DNA from: an uncultured Clostridia bacterium
GTDB taxonomy: Bacteria; Bacillota; Clostridia; Oscillospirales; CAG-272
Reading direction: 5' to 3'
DNA: 24,912 nucleotides
NCBI GenBank assembly: GCA_937894775.1
Contig: CALAXC010000380.1
Span: 1-24,912 of the forward strand
The notes below the pieces were generated by a model that worked only from the letters and a program-made list of their open reading frames with translations, made no database searches and was not told the DNA's origin. Below, in pieces: positions 1-7,647 of the stretch; positions within the stretch are counted from its first letter, which is position 1; every line of letters begins with the position of its first letter. Position numbers and translations under genes: made by a program.

Positions 1-110
1 AACTGTGTTCGCCCGTGATAATTAAAATCAAAATAAATTCATCAATCAACGCACTCATTTTCAATCACATCCAAAACAACACACGTTTCAAAGTTTTTGA
101 AAGATAGGGG

Positions 111-155
111 TGTGGGGGAAGAAAAACTTTTTTCAAAAAGTTTTCTTCCCCCACA
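111..155. repeat. Long palindromic hairpin element
   Basis: A G-rich then A/T-rich arm starting at 111 is mirrored by its complement ending at 155, with about 20 paired bases per arm, one bulged A and a loop of about two bases. It lies about 15 bases beyond the stop codon of the RNA metallohydrolase gene, so it may act as its 3' end or terminator, although no clean T-run follows the stem on the minus strand. Bases 1-110 show no gene or other recognisable signal. The shape resembles dispersed palindromic units common in clostridial genomes; that comparison is from general knowledge. Confidence 0.6.
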
Positions 156-169
156 TATTTATATATTCC

Positions 170-1786
170 CTATTCTTTCGTCCTCTTTGAATACTTATCG
201 CAAAGGTCATGAACCTGATCGGTAAACTTCGCCATTTCCTTATTTGTCATAGTATTTTTAGAAAGTCCGATTATAGTCATCAAGCGTTTTCCTGCAGAAA
301 GAAGCTTATCAAATGCAAGATTTGCTCTTCTTCTTCCGTCGGAAATCTTACTCACCTTAACTATCTTTCCTCTTGCGCAAAACTCATCGGCAAGAAGATC
401 GTATTCGTCACCGCTAAAAGGAGCGCAGGACGGTATTGCAAGCTTATTATATATCGTTTGCGAAAAGCTGTCACAAACCATATCCTGACCGTGATTAACA
501 AATATTCTGAGAGGCTTTTTCTCCATTTTAGAAAGCCACTCAAGCATCATATCTCTATCTGCATGACCACTTATACCAACCACCGAGGCTATACGCGCAT
601 TTACGGCTATCTCCTCATTAAAGATATTTACACTCGTCGCTCCGTCTACAAGCTTTCTTCCAAGAGTACCTTCGGCTTGATATCCAACGAAAAGAACAGT
701 ACTCTCTTTACGCCAGAGATTATGCTTCAAATGATGTCTTATTCTTCCCGCTTCACACATACCCGATGCGGAAATAATGACTTTAGGCATTGTATCGAGG
801 TTTATTGCTTTAGAATCCTCTGAGGTTATACTCAAATGAATATTTGAAAAATCTATAGGATTTATCCCTTTGTTAAGCAGTTCAAGAGTTTCATCATCGT
901 AATAACCGTAAAGTCCGTCCTGATATATTCTTGTTGCTTCAACAGCAAGCGGAGAATCAACATAAACCGCAAAATTTCCGTGTCCCTTAACAAGTCCCTG
1001 CTCCTTTATAATACGGATAAGATAAAGAAGCTCCTGCGTTCTTCCTATTGCAAACGACGGAATAATTACATTTCCGCCCGCATCAAAGGTATCCTGGAAT
1101 ATATCGGTAAGCTGTCCGATATAATCGGGACGTTCACCGTGTATTCTGTCACCGTAGGTCGACTCGATTACAACATAATCGGCATCCATAGGCGGCTGAG
1201 GATCTCTGATAAGAGGTCTTTTTTTATTTCCAAGATCACCTGAGAAAAGCAATGTCCTTGTTTCTCGGTTTTCAGAAACAGTTATATGGATACTTGCCGA
1301 GCCAAGCAAGTGTCCCGCATCGCAAAAGGTTACCGATATTCCGTCAAATATATCTATCTGTTTTCCGTAACCGTACGATTTAAAAAGGCCCATAGCCTTC
1401 TGCGCGTCGGCTACCGTATAGATAGGCGGAGTTTCAACCTCTCCCGCACGTCTTGCTTTTCTGTTCTTCCACTCCGCCTCGCTCTCCTGAATGTACGCCG
1501 AATCCCTGAGCATAATATCGCAAAGGCGTTCGGTAGCCTCCGTAGCATAAACGGGGCCCTCATATCCGCGCGCAACCATTTGAGGAACAAGTCCCGAATG
1601 ATCTATGTGTGCGTGCGTAAGCAATATCGCATCTATATATGCGGGTGGGCAAGGAAGCTCTTGATTTTCGTATATGTCTGCGCCCTGCTCCATTCCGCAG
1701 TCGATAAGTATTCTCTTGCCGCAGGCTTCAAGCAAGGTACACGAACCTGTGACCTCATGTGCCGCTCCCAAAAAGGTTATTTTCAT
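170..1786 (-). CDS. MBL-fold/beta-CASP RNA metallohydrolase
   Basis: A 538-residue metallo-beta-lactamase-fold protein with the beta-CASP and RNA-specificity regions of the YSH1/CPSF-like exonuclease family, expected to cleave RNA in the cytoplasm using two zinc ions. The metal motif HAHIDH is at residues 58-63, and the C-terminal region carries further family motifs including GHADRD and VNHGQ. The ATG at 1786 is preferred over an in-frame GTG nine bases upstream because AGGAGG sits 8 bases before the ATG. It stands alone, with a strong terminator upstream separating it from the sugar operon; two TATAAT-like boxes lie at 1807-1823, without a clear -35. The bacterial physiological substrate of this subfamily is not well defined; it is not RNase J, which is longer and differently arranged. 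Confidence 0.9.
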   Translation of the reverse strand: MKITFLGAAHEVTGSCTLLEACGKRILIDCGMEQGADIYENQELPCPPAYIDAILLTHAHIDHSGLVPQMVARGYEGPVYATEATERLCDIMLRDSAYIQESEAEWKNRKARRAGEVETPPIYTVADAQKAMGLFKSYGYGKQIDIFDGISVTFCDAGHLLGSASIHITVSENRETRTLLFSGDLGNKKRPLIRDPQPPMDADYVVIESTYGDRIHGERPDYIGQLTDIFQDTFDAGGNVIIPSFAIGRTQELLYLIRIIKEQGLVKGHGNFAVYVDSPLAVEATRIYQDGLYGYYDDETLELLNKGINPIDFSNIHLSITSEDSKAINLDTMPKVIISASGMCEAGRIRHHLKHNLWRKESTVLFVGYQAEGTLGRKLVDGATSVNIFNEEIAVNARIASVVGISGHADRDMMLEWLSKMEKKPLRIFVNHGQDMVCDSFSQTIYNKLAIPSCAPFSGDEYDLLADEFCARGKIVKVSKISDGRRRANLAFDKLLSAGKRLMTIIGLSKNTMTNKEMAKFTDQVHDLCDKYSKRTKE

Positions 1787-1827
1787 AAAATACACCTCCT
1801 ATGCTTATTATATTTTTATTATAACAC

Positions 1828-1853
1828 AAAAAGCGGGCTTGCGCCCGCTTTTT
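1828..1853. terminator. Rho-independent terminator
   Basis: Perfect 11-bp stem (AAAAAGCGGGC with its complement) and a 4-base loop. The A/T flanks make it usable on both strands. Its natural role is ending the epimerase-phosphorylase operon, whose last stop codon is about 30 bases away on the minus strand. Confidence 0.9.
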
Positions 1854-1884
1854 GCATAAAAATTTACATTTTAAATACTTTAAA

Positions 1885-4185
1885 TTACATTGTTACAACG
1901 ATCTCGTGAGTTGCGCCGTCGCCTACGAGCTTAACTCTTGCGCCTACCTCAACACCGTCAAGTGTAACGCCGATAACACCGCTCTGCTTACCGTTTTCAT
2001 TCTTGATAGTAATATTATAAGTATCGCCTCTGAACTTACGAACAAGAGTTACACCGTTCCAATCCGAAGGAATACAAGGATTAAGAGTAAATCCGTCATA
2101 TTCGGGATGGAATCCGAGCATATACTGAACGACCGCACGGAACATCCAGCCTGCCGTACCCGTTACCCAGGCAAAGAGTGTTTTACCCTTTTGAGGATTA
2201 TCAGGACCGAAATACATATTTGTAAGCGCATAAGGCTCACAGCCCGAATGAGTAGAAGGATTGGTCTCGCTGTTAGGCATTATCTTCATAATAGTTTCAT
2301 AAGCCTTATCACCTCTGCCGAGCAAGCAGTCTGCAACTACCTTAAACGTACCGCCGTGACAGTAAGGCGTTCCGTTCTCCCAGATACCGGGAATAAAGCT
2401 TGTAAGACGTCCTATTCTGTTATTAAACTTAGTATATGTGGGATAAAGAGTAAGAGGACCGTAGTCGCTGTCAAGATACTTATCAACAGATGCTATACAC
2501 TGTTCTGCGCGCTCACCCTCCGCAACCTCTGCAAGGATCGCCCAGGTCTGCGAGTTAAGATAAATGCTTCCCTCTTTCTCCTCGTGACTGCCAACCTTTT
2601 CGTTATAGTCATTAATAGCGGCAAGATACCAATTTCCGTCCCAAGCCTGCTCATTTATAGCCTTGATCATTCTGTCGCGGCGCTCAAGCATCTCATCTCT
2701 TATAGCTGTATCGCCAAGAAGCTTTTCAGCCATCTCCGCAGTATTCTTAAGAGCATAGCAAAGCGCTATCGAAGTCCATACTGATTCACCCTTGCCGAGA
2801 AGACCGGTCATATTAAGAGAGTCATTCCAGTCACCGTCGCGTGAGTGAACGAGTCCGTGCTCGCCTATATCATCAGAAGCAAATCTCATAGCTGTAAGGA
2901 TATGCTCCCAAACGGTGTCCTCACCCTCGTCAAGATACTTAACGGGATGAGAAAGGAAAGCTGTATCTCCGGTTTCCTTGATATATGCGTTTATTGTAGG
3001 AGCTACCCATGTAGGACCGTCGGAATAAACGTGATGGTCAAGCGGTAACCAACCGCGAACGCAACGGCCGTCATTATACATATATGTAAGAGTTTCGAGA
3101 ATCTTCTCTTTTGCGAGTGCAGGATTGAAAGAAGCAACAGCCCACGCATCCTGAAGCTGATCGCGGAAGCCCTTACCTGTATCTCGTCCAACCTCAGCAC
3201 AGAGCTGAACCTGCTGTTTGAGCCAATAGTTAGTAAGACAGTTTATCTTTTCATTGGGAGTACTTACGTAAATGCTTGAAGAAGTGCTCTGCTTAAGAGC
3301 GAGAAGCGCATTGTAATCGTCTTCTATCTTATCACCCGCAAAGAGCTTTTTGCAGATATCTGCAGCGGTTGACATTTCATCGGCATCACCTATAATAACG
3401 TAAACAGTTGAAATCTCGCCTGCCGAAAGCTTGATATCGTGCTGCATAGCACCGCACATCTGTTCACAAGCAGCAAAATTGTCGGCAAGCTTGTCAGCCT
3501 TAATTGCTTCGGGAGAAACGATAGAACCGTAAGTTCCAAGGAATCCCTTTCTTGATGTTTCAAACGCTGTAGGAGCTACGTTTGAAGCGATAAAGCCGTT
3601 GAACCACTCGTGAGGACGCTCCATAGCCTTATTAAAGCACATAATAAGATTATTGTCAGCATCGTATTCTGCGTGAACGTAGGAGTTATAATCGCTGTAT
3701 CTCTGATAGCCTACAAGCTCAAAATCAGCAAATGAATAAAGAGAAACATTTGCATCGCTATCGCCCTTGTTTTCAAGAGTAACCTTCCAGATCTCGCAAG
3801 GATCTGTATCGTTTACGTACATACGGATAGTTGCGCCGATTCCCTCGCACTCACCGTGAATTTCGCTATAGCCCAAGCCGTGAACACAATAATAATTATC
3901 GATAGGAGTAAGAGTAGGATAAAGACCTGGATTAAATACAGTTCCCGTTGCCTTGTTCTTTACGTAGAAATAACGGTTGCCGTCACGAATAACGGTACAT
4001 CTTCCCTTTCCGTCGGGATCGATATACGCCATAGCTCTCTGACCGTAAGCTCCGACACCGCCTCCGTTCTGGTTTACACCCGAAAGAACTCTCGAGTTCC
4101 AGATGTAGTTAAGCTGAGGACGGGGAGTTTTGGGATCTGTGATCTTAAATTCTTTTTCTTTTACAAAATATCCGTAAGAATTCAT
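1885..4185 (-). CDS. GH94-type glycoside phosphorylase (cellobiose/chitobiose phosphorylase family)
   Basis: A 766-residue cytoplasmic enzyme of the GH94 (former glycosyltransferase 36) family. These enzymes phosphorolyse beta-linked disaccharides or short oligosaccharides to a sugar-1-phosphate plus the shortened sugar. The N-terminal beta-sandwich domain (about 1-290) leads into an (alpha/alpha)6 barrel. Residues 339-350 hold the conserved GFRDQLQDAWAV segment and residues 450-455 the DGDWND motif, whose last Asp is the expected general acid. The C-terminus carries the family-typical run ending in HPEYDGFTLNPCIPSDW. Length is slightly below the roughly 800 residues typical of characterised members. 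The start has AGGAG 9 bases upstream. It lies 35 bases downstream of an aldose 1-epimerase gene, probably in one transcript. Cellobiose, chitobiose, laminaribiose and longer oligomers are all possible substrates. Confidence 0.88.
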   Translation of the reverse strand: MNSYGYFVKEKEFKITDPKTPRPQLNYIWNSRVLSGVNQNGGGVGAYGQRAMAYIDPDGKGRCTVIRDGNRYFYVKNKATGTVFNPGLYPTLTPIDNYYCVHGLGYSEIHGECEGIGATIRMYVNDTDPCEIWKVTLENKGDSDANVSLYSFADFELVGYQRYSDYNSYVHAEYDADNNLIMCFNKAMERPHEWFNGFIASNVAPTAFETSRKGFLGTYGSIVSPEAIKADKLADNFAACEQMCGAMQHDIKLSAGEISTVYVIIGDADEMSTAADICKKLFAGDKIEDDYNALLALKQSTSSSIYVSTPNEKINCLTNYWLKQQVQLCAEVGRDTGKGFRDQLQDAWAVASFNPALAKEKILETLTYMYNDGRCVRGWLPLDHHVYSDGPTWVAPTINAYIKETGDTAFLSHPVKYLDEGEDTVWEHILTAMRFASDDIGEHGLVHSRDGDWNDSLNMTGLLGKGESVWTSIALCYALKNTAEMAEKLLGDTAIRDEMLERRDRMIKAINEQAWDGNWYLAAINDYNEKVGSHEEKEGSIYLNSQTWAILAEVAEGERAEQCIASVDKYLDSDYGPLTLYPTYTKFNNRIGRLTSFIPGIWENGTPYCHGGTFKVVADCLLGRGDKAYETIMKIMPNSETNPSTHSGCEPYALTNMYFGPDNPQKGKTLFAWVTGTAGWMFRAVVQYMLGFHPEYDGFTLNPCIPSDWNGVTLVRKFRGDTYNITIKNENGKQSGVIGVTLDGVEVGARVKLVGDGATHEIVVTM

Positions 4186-4220
4186 TTCATTTTTCTCCTG
4201 ATGTATTTTAATATTTTTAA

Positions 4221-5078
4221 TTAAGCGTGAGTAAAGCGCATACTGTAGGTAACGCTTTCATTGGGAGCGAGGACCTTATATCCGTCGGGAATATTAAGAC
4301 CGTTTACCTTGCCCGCCTGAGGCTCGATACAAAGGAATCCCGAAACGCCCTCTCCGTTATACATTATCCAATAATCAAAGTTATCGGATACCGTATAAAC
4401 TATATCGTCGACCTGCGCTCTGTGTCCGCAGGACTCATAATAGCCTACTACCTGAACCCCCTTAGACGGTGACCAAACGGTGTACTTCTTTTCCTGCTCG
4501 GTAAGATCAAGATAACGTCCCGTAGGAATATCAAGAGGATCATGCTCCTGACGTTTAACTATAGGAAGTGTAAATCCGTCGGTAGGCTCCACAAAGGTCG
4601 TATGCAAGCAGAAGGTATAAGGCATATTCTTGCTGTCGATATTCTTTATATCGTAAGACTGCGTAAAGCCTTCTTCGTCAACGGTATATGTAACTACCAT
4701 TTCAAAATCAAAGGGATAGACCTCGTATCTGTCTTTATTTACGTATTTCATAGTAATAGACGTATCGCTGACAGAAAGAATTTCAAACGGCTGACGGTGG
4801 ACAGTGCCGTGAAGATGAGAAAAAGTTCTCGGCTCGGTTATCGGCAAGGTATAATCAACACCCTCAAAGCTGAATTTACCAAGATATATTCTGTTTGCGG
4901 GAAGCAATATAGGATCACCCTGAAGATAAGGATTTACCTCTATCTGAGCCTCATCGGTAAGAGGACAAAGAACGTCTTTTCCGTCATATTTCAAATAAAT
5001 TGCGTTTCCGCCGAGACGCGCGCAAACACCCGCCTCCCATTTTCCTTTTTTCAGGACTACAGTATCCTTTATACTCAT
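4221..5078 (-). CDS. Aldose 1-epimerase (galactose mutarotase-like)
   Basis: A 285-residue protein of the galactose-mutarotase superfamily, which interconverts alpha and beta anomers of free aldoses. Visible family signatures are the substrate-binding Asn-Arg in PANRIYLGKF (about 60-69), the HLHG histidine (88-91), the second histidine in LHTTF (about 159) and the catalytic Glu in CIEPQ (about 252). The ATG at 5078 is chosen because AAGGAG lies 7 bases upstream; an in-frame alternative start 36 bases earlier has no comparable site. It is the first gene of a two-gene unit with the GH94 phosphorylase. A role in equilibrating the sugar released by phosphorolysis is a reasonable inference. Confidence 0.88.
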   Translation of the reverse strand: MSIKDTVVLKKGKWEAGVCARLGGNAIYLKYDGKDVLCPLTDEAQIEVNPYLQGDPILLPANRIYLGKFSFEGVDYTLPITEPRTFSHLHGTVHRQPFEILSVSDTSITMKYVNKDRYEVYPFDFEMVVTYTVDEEGFTQSYDIKNIDSKNMPYTFCLHTTFVEPTDGFTLPIVKRQEHDPLDIPTGRYLDLTEQEKKYTVWSPSKGVQVVGYYESCGHRAQVDDIVYTVSDNFDYWIMYNGEGVSGFLCIEPQAGKVNGLNIPDGYKVLAPNESVTYSMRFTHA

Positions 5079-5138
5079 AGCATTTCTCCTTAAAACTATT
5101 TGATTTCCGAGCAATATTTCTCGAAAAATACTACTTAA

Positions 5139-5167
5139 AGTTTACCACATATATCCGATAATGTCAA
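5139..5167 (-). promoter_or_regulatory. Sigma-A promoter of the epimerase-phosphorylase operon
   Basis: Minus-strand TTGACA (5167-5162), 17-base spacer, then TAAACT (5144-5139) preceded by TGG, giving an extended -10. The predicted leader of about 50 bases contains an 8-bp hairpin with one G-U pair (about 5106-5129) just before the ribosome site. Confidence 0.8.
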
Positions 5168-5230
5168 CAGTTGAACGGCGGTTATTTTTCTAAAATTAAG
5201 GATTTTATTTTTCAAATCGTAGTTCGGGTA

Positions 5231-5271
5231 TAAAAACAAAAACGCCCGACCGAGATATTCTCGATCGGGCG
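5231..5271 (-). terminator. Rho-independent terminator of the LRR lipoprotein gene
   Basis: On the minus strand a 12-bp GC-rich stem (CGCCCGATCGAG with a single U-G pair) closes a 5-base loop and is followed by T5GT5. It begins 25 bases after the stop codon of the collagen/LRR lipoprotein gene. Confidence 0.92.
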
Positions 5272-5296
5272 AAATTGCCATTTTATTCCGTTTTAT

Positions 5297-7432
5297 TCAG
5301 CTTCGTGTCCAATAATCCCAGCTATAAGTATTTTTCAAATACTGCGCCGCAGTCAGAGTATCGGAAAGTGATGTCGCAGAAATACTCGTTGAATCCACCT
5401 TCCATCCATTTTTGTTTTCAAAGATCACACTTGTAAGGCTGTCGCAATCATAGAACGCACGATCGCCGATGCTCTTTACACTATTAGGTATAGTTACACT
5501 TGTAAGGCTGCTGCAATCTTCGAAGGCATAATAGCCGATGCTCGTTACACCGCTTCCTATTACTACACTTGTAAGGCTGTCGCAATCCTTGAACGCAGAA
5601 GAGCCGATACTCGTTACACCGCTTCCTATTACTACACTTGTAAGGCTGTCGCAATCATAGAACGCAGAAGAGCCGATGCTCGTTACACCGCTTCCTATTA
5701 CTACACTTATAAGGCTGTCGCAATTATAAAATGCATTTGCGTATATTTTATAATTATTATCATTATAATTTGCAGGCAATGTCAACTGTGTATCACTTCC
5801 TATGTATTTTACAAGATAATCTATATTATTATACGTATAGAATATATATCCATCTTTATTCACAAGTTTACTGTTACCTTTATGAACCTCTAAAGCATAG
5901 TAAGCTACGTAACCATGATCTTTGCTTCCTTTTTCAATATTGAGCGATGATTTATTAATTACTTCAATAATATTGCTACAATTATAGAACGCATTATCGC
6001 CGATGCTCGTCACACTGTCAGGTATCGTTACACTCGTGATACAATTAAATCCATGGAACGCATAAGGCTTTATCTCCGTTACTGTATTAGGAATCACAAG
6101 TTCGGTAAGAAGGCTGTATCCGTTAGAAGCTTTAACATAGAATTTAATTCCATAAAACTGTTCACTTGAGTAATCACCACCAACATTCATATTACACCAC
6201 GATGCTACATCACCATTGTAATATACAAGTTTAAGACTTTCACAACCATAAAAGACATCAGCAATACTACTTACACCGCTTCCTATCGTTACACTTGTAA
6301 GGCTACTGCAATTATAGAACGCATGATAGCCGATGATCGTCACGCTGTCAGGTATTGTTACACTTGTAAGGCTACTGCAATTATAGAACGCATAATTGCC
6401 GATGATCGTCACGCTGTCAGGTATTGTTACGTTTTTTAATGTGCCACAATTTTTAAATGCACCTTCATAAACAAATCTTACAGTATTTGGTATTGAAAAA
6501 CTTGTAACGCTTGTATTGACCAATCCCATTAACACCAAACACGGATTATCGTTGTTTCCAAGATATTTTCCATTACTGTACTCATTATACTTAAGCTTAT
6601 CGCAACCCGAAAATGCGCTTTCGCTAATAGCCGTTATACTGTTCGGCACCTCTACAGTTGTAAGATTGCTACAATTATAAAACGTATTATATTCAATAGT
6701 TTTAACGCCCTCAGGTATTGCTATGCTTTTAATATTGCTACAACCGGAAAATGCATAAGAGCCGATGCTCGTAACGCTATTCGGTATCGTTACACTCGCA
6801 AGGCTGCTACAACCAGAAAATGCAGAAGAGCCGATACTCGTTACACCGTCAGGTATCGTTACACTCGCAAGGCTGCTACACCCAGAGAAGGCAGAATTGC
6901 CGACGCTCTTTACAGTATCGGGTATTGTTATTTCCGCTAAATTAGTTGCATTCATAAAAGCTTGAGACAATATTTTAGTTACCTTTTTTCCGTTATAGCT
7001 TTCGGGAATAACTATCTTATCGAGATAAAGCGAATTTCCCGCCTTAACCCCGTAAGTTCCGTCAGGCAGCGGATAAAAATCAAGTCCGTATTCATTTGCA
7101 ACGGCGCCTCCCGAAGCATTTATGTTTACCGAAACCTTACCTACGTTTACAGGATTATCGGGATCGTCGCTATAAGTTATCCAAAGCTCTCCGTCCTTGA
7201 TTTCGGTCTTAAGAATTCCTCTTCCATCTTTACCGTCAGAGCCCTTTTCACCCTGCGCGCCTTGTTCGCCTTGAGCGCCTTGTTCACCTTGAGCGCCTTG
7301 TTCACCTTGAACGCCTTGCTCACCCTGAGCTCCCTGCTCACCTTGTGAGCCTTGATTTTCCTTAGCTTTACAGCTAACAAGCAAGGTCAATACCATAAGC
7401 ACCGTTAAAATTAAAGCTATTACTCTTTTCAT
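5297..7432 (-). CDS. Surface lipoprotein with collagen-like stalk and BspA-type leucine-rich repeats
   Basis: A 711-residue exported lipoprotein. Residues 1-20 form a lipoprotein signal ending in LLVSC, with Cys21 as the lipidation site. Residues 28-72 are 15 uninterrupted Gly-X-Y triplets, mostly GEQ and GAQ. From about residue 115 to near the end run many 23-residue BspA/TpLRR (LRR_5) repeats of the form VTIPxSVTSIGxxAFxxCSSL. BspA-type repeats are known for surface adhesion and protein binding in gut and oral bacteria; here the binding partner is unknown. The start at 7432 has GAGGAG 7 bases upstream; a TTG codon 15 bases earlier lies within the ribosome site and is rejected. It is monocistronic, with its own promoter and terminator. 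Several repeats are nearly identical at DNA level, so length may vary between strains. Confidence 0.9.
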   Translation of the reverse strand: MKRVIALILTVLMVLTLLVSCKAKENQGSQGEQGAQGEQGVQGEQGAQGEQGAQGEQGAQGEKGSDGKDGRGILKTEIKDGELWITYSDDPDNPVNVGKVSVNINASGGAVANEYGLDFYPLPDGTYGVKAGNSLYLDKIVIPESYNGKKVTKILSQAFMNATNLAEITIPDTVKSVGNSAFSGCSSLASVTIPDGVTSIGSSAFSGCSSLASVTIPNSVTSIGSYAFSGCSNIKSIAIPEGVKTIEYNTFYNCSNLTTVEVPNSITAISESAFSGCDKLKYNEYSNGKYLGNNDNPCLVLMGLVNTSVTSFSIPNTVRFVYEGAFKNCGTLKNVTIPDSVTIIGNYAFYNCSSLTSVTIPDSVTIIGYHAFYNCSSLTSVTIGSGVSSIADVFYGCESLKLVYYNGDVASWCNMNVGGDYSSEQFYGIKFYVKASNGYSLLTELVIPNTVTEIKPYAFHGFNCITSVTIPDSVTSIGDNAFYNCSNIIEVINKSSLNIEKGSKDHGYVAYYALEVHKGNSKLVNKDGYIFYTYNNIDYLVKYIGSDTQLTLPANYNDNNYKIYANAFYNCDSLISVVIGSGVTSIGSSAFYDCDSLTSVVIGSGVTSIGSSAFKDCDSLTSVVIGSGVTSIGYYAFEDCSSLTSVTIPNSVKSIGDRAFYDCDSLTSVIFENKNGWKVDSTSISATSLSDTLTAAQYLKNTYSWDYWTRS
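5428..5772. repeat. 69-bp tandem repeats in the LRR gene
   Basis: Five consecutive units with period 69 start at 5428, 5497, 5566, 5635 and 5704. The units at 5566 and 5635 differ at only a few bases, and the last is degenerate in its second half. Each unit encodes one 23-residue LRR (about residues 553-668). Confidence 0.9.
6292..6429. repeat. Pair of 69-bp direct repeats in the LRR gene
   Basis: Two adjacent 69-bp units (6292-6360 and 6361-6429) are almost identical, differing mainly in a few bases around the variable AFxxC codons. They belong to the same repeat family as the array at 5428. Confidence 0.85.
6724..6930. repeat. Three 69-bp repeats in the LRR gene
   Basis: Units starting at 6724, 6793 and 6862 encode the AFSGCSSLASVTIP-type repeats near the N-terminal side of the LRR domain. 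They are more alike to each other than to the arrays further along, suggesting a local duplication. Confidence 0.75.
7217..7351. repeat. Collagen-like 9/18-bp repeat tract
   Basis: DNA encoding the 15 Gly-X-Y triplets of the lipoprotein stalk. A unit of about 18 bases (coding GEQGAQ or a close variant) recurs several times with few differences, so slippage could change stalk length in frame. Confidence 0.85.
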
Positions 7433-7471
7433 TACTTTTCTCCTCAAACTGAAATATAAAAAACCACGCTA

Positions 7472-7500
7472 ATTATATCACTTTATCTTTATTTTTTCAA
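7472..7500 (-). promoter_or_regulatory. Sigma-A promoter of the LRR lipoprotein gene
   Basis: Minus-strand TTGAAA (7500-7495), 17-base spacer, TATAAT (7477-7472) preceded by TGA as an extended -10. The start codon lies 40 bases downstream of the -10 box. Confidence 0.85.
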
Positions 7501-7551
7501 TAGGTTTTACCTTTTTTGTATTCTACTATCTTAATAATTTAATTATTTTAA

Positions 7552-7580
7552 TTGACAAAGTAAAAAAAATGTGATACAAT
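7552..7580 (+). promoter_or_regulatory. Sigma-A promoter of the exporter-lipid kinase operon
   Basis: TTGACA (7552-7557), 17-base spacer, TACAAT (7575-7580) preceded by TGA. The leader of about 60 bases begins with a 7-bp hairpin (7591-7611), which could protect the 5' end or be an operator. It is divergent from the LRR lipoprotein promoter about 50 bases away. Confidence 0.88.
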
Positions 7581-7647
7581 TTGCCTTGTAACATAAATTC
7601 AGATTTTATGTCGATTTTATTTGCTGTAACGGTTAAGGAGAAAAGCT

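Noticed and set aside
1852..2784. A 310-codon open frame on the plus strand opposite the GH94 gene
   Set aside because: It is antisense to a well-conserved enzyme, has low-complexity composition, no ribosome site and no recognisable domain.
5428..6930. CRISPR-like repeat array
   Set aside because: The 69-bp units are contiguous coding repeats of an LRR protein with no unique spacers or cas genes.
7587..7647. Possible riboswitch in the leader of the ThrE-type exporter gene
   Set aside because: Only a small 7-bp hairpin is present; about 60 bases are too few for known amino-acid riboswitch folds and no conserved core is visible.
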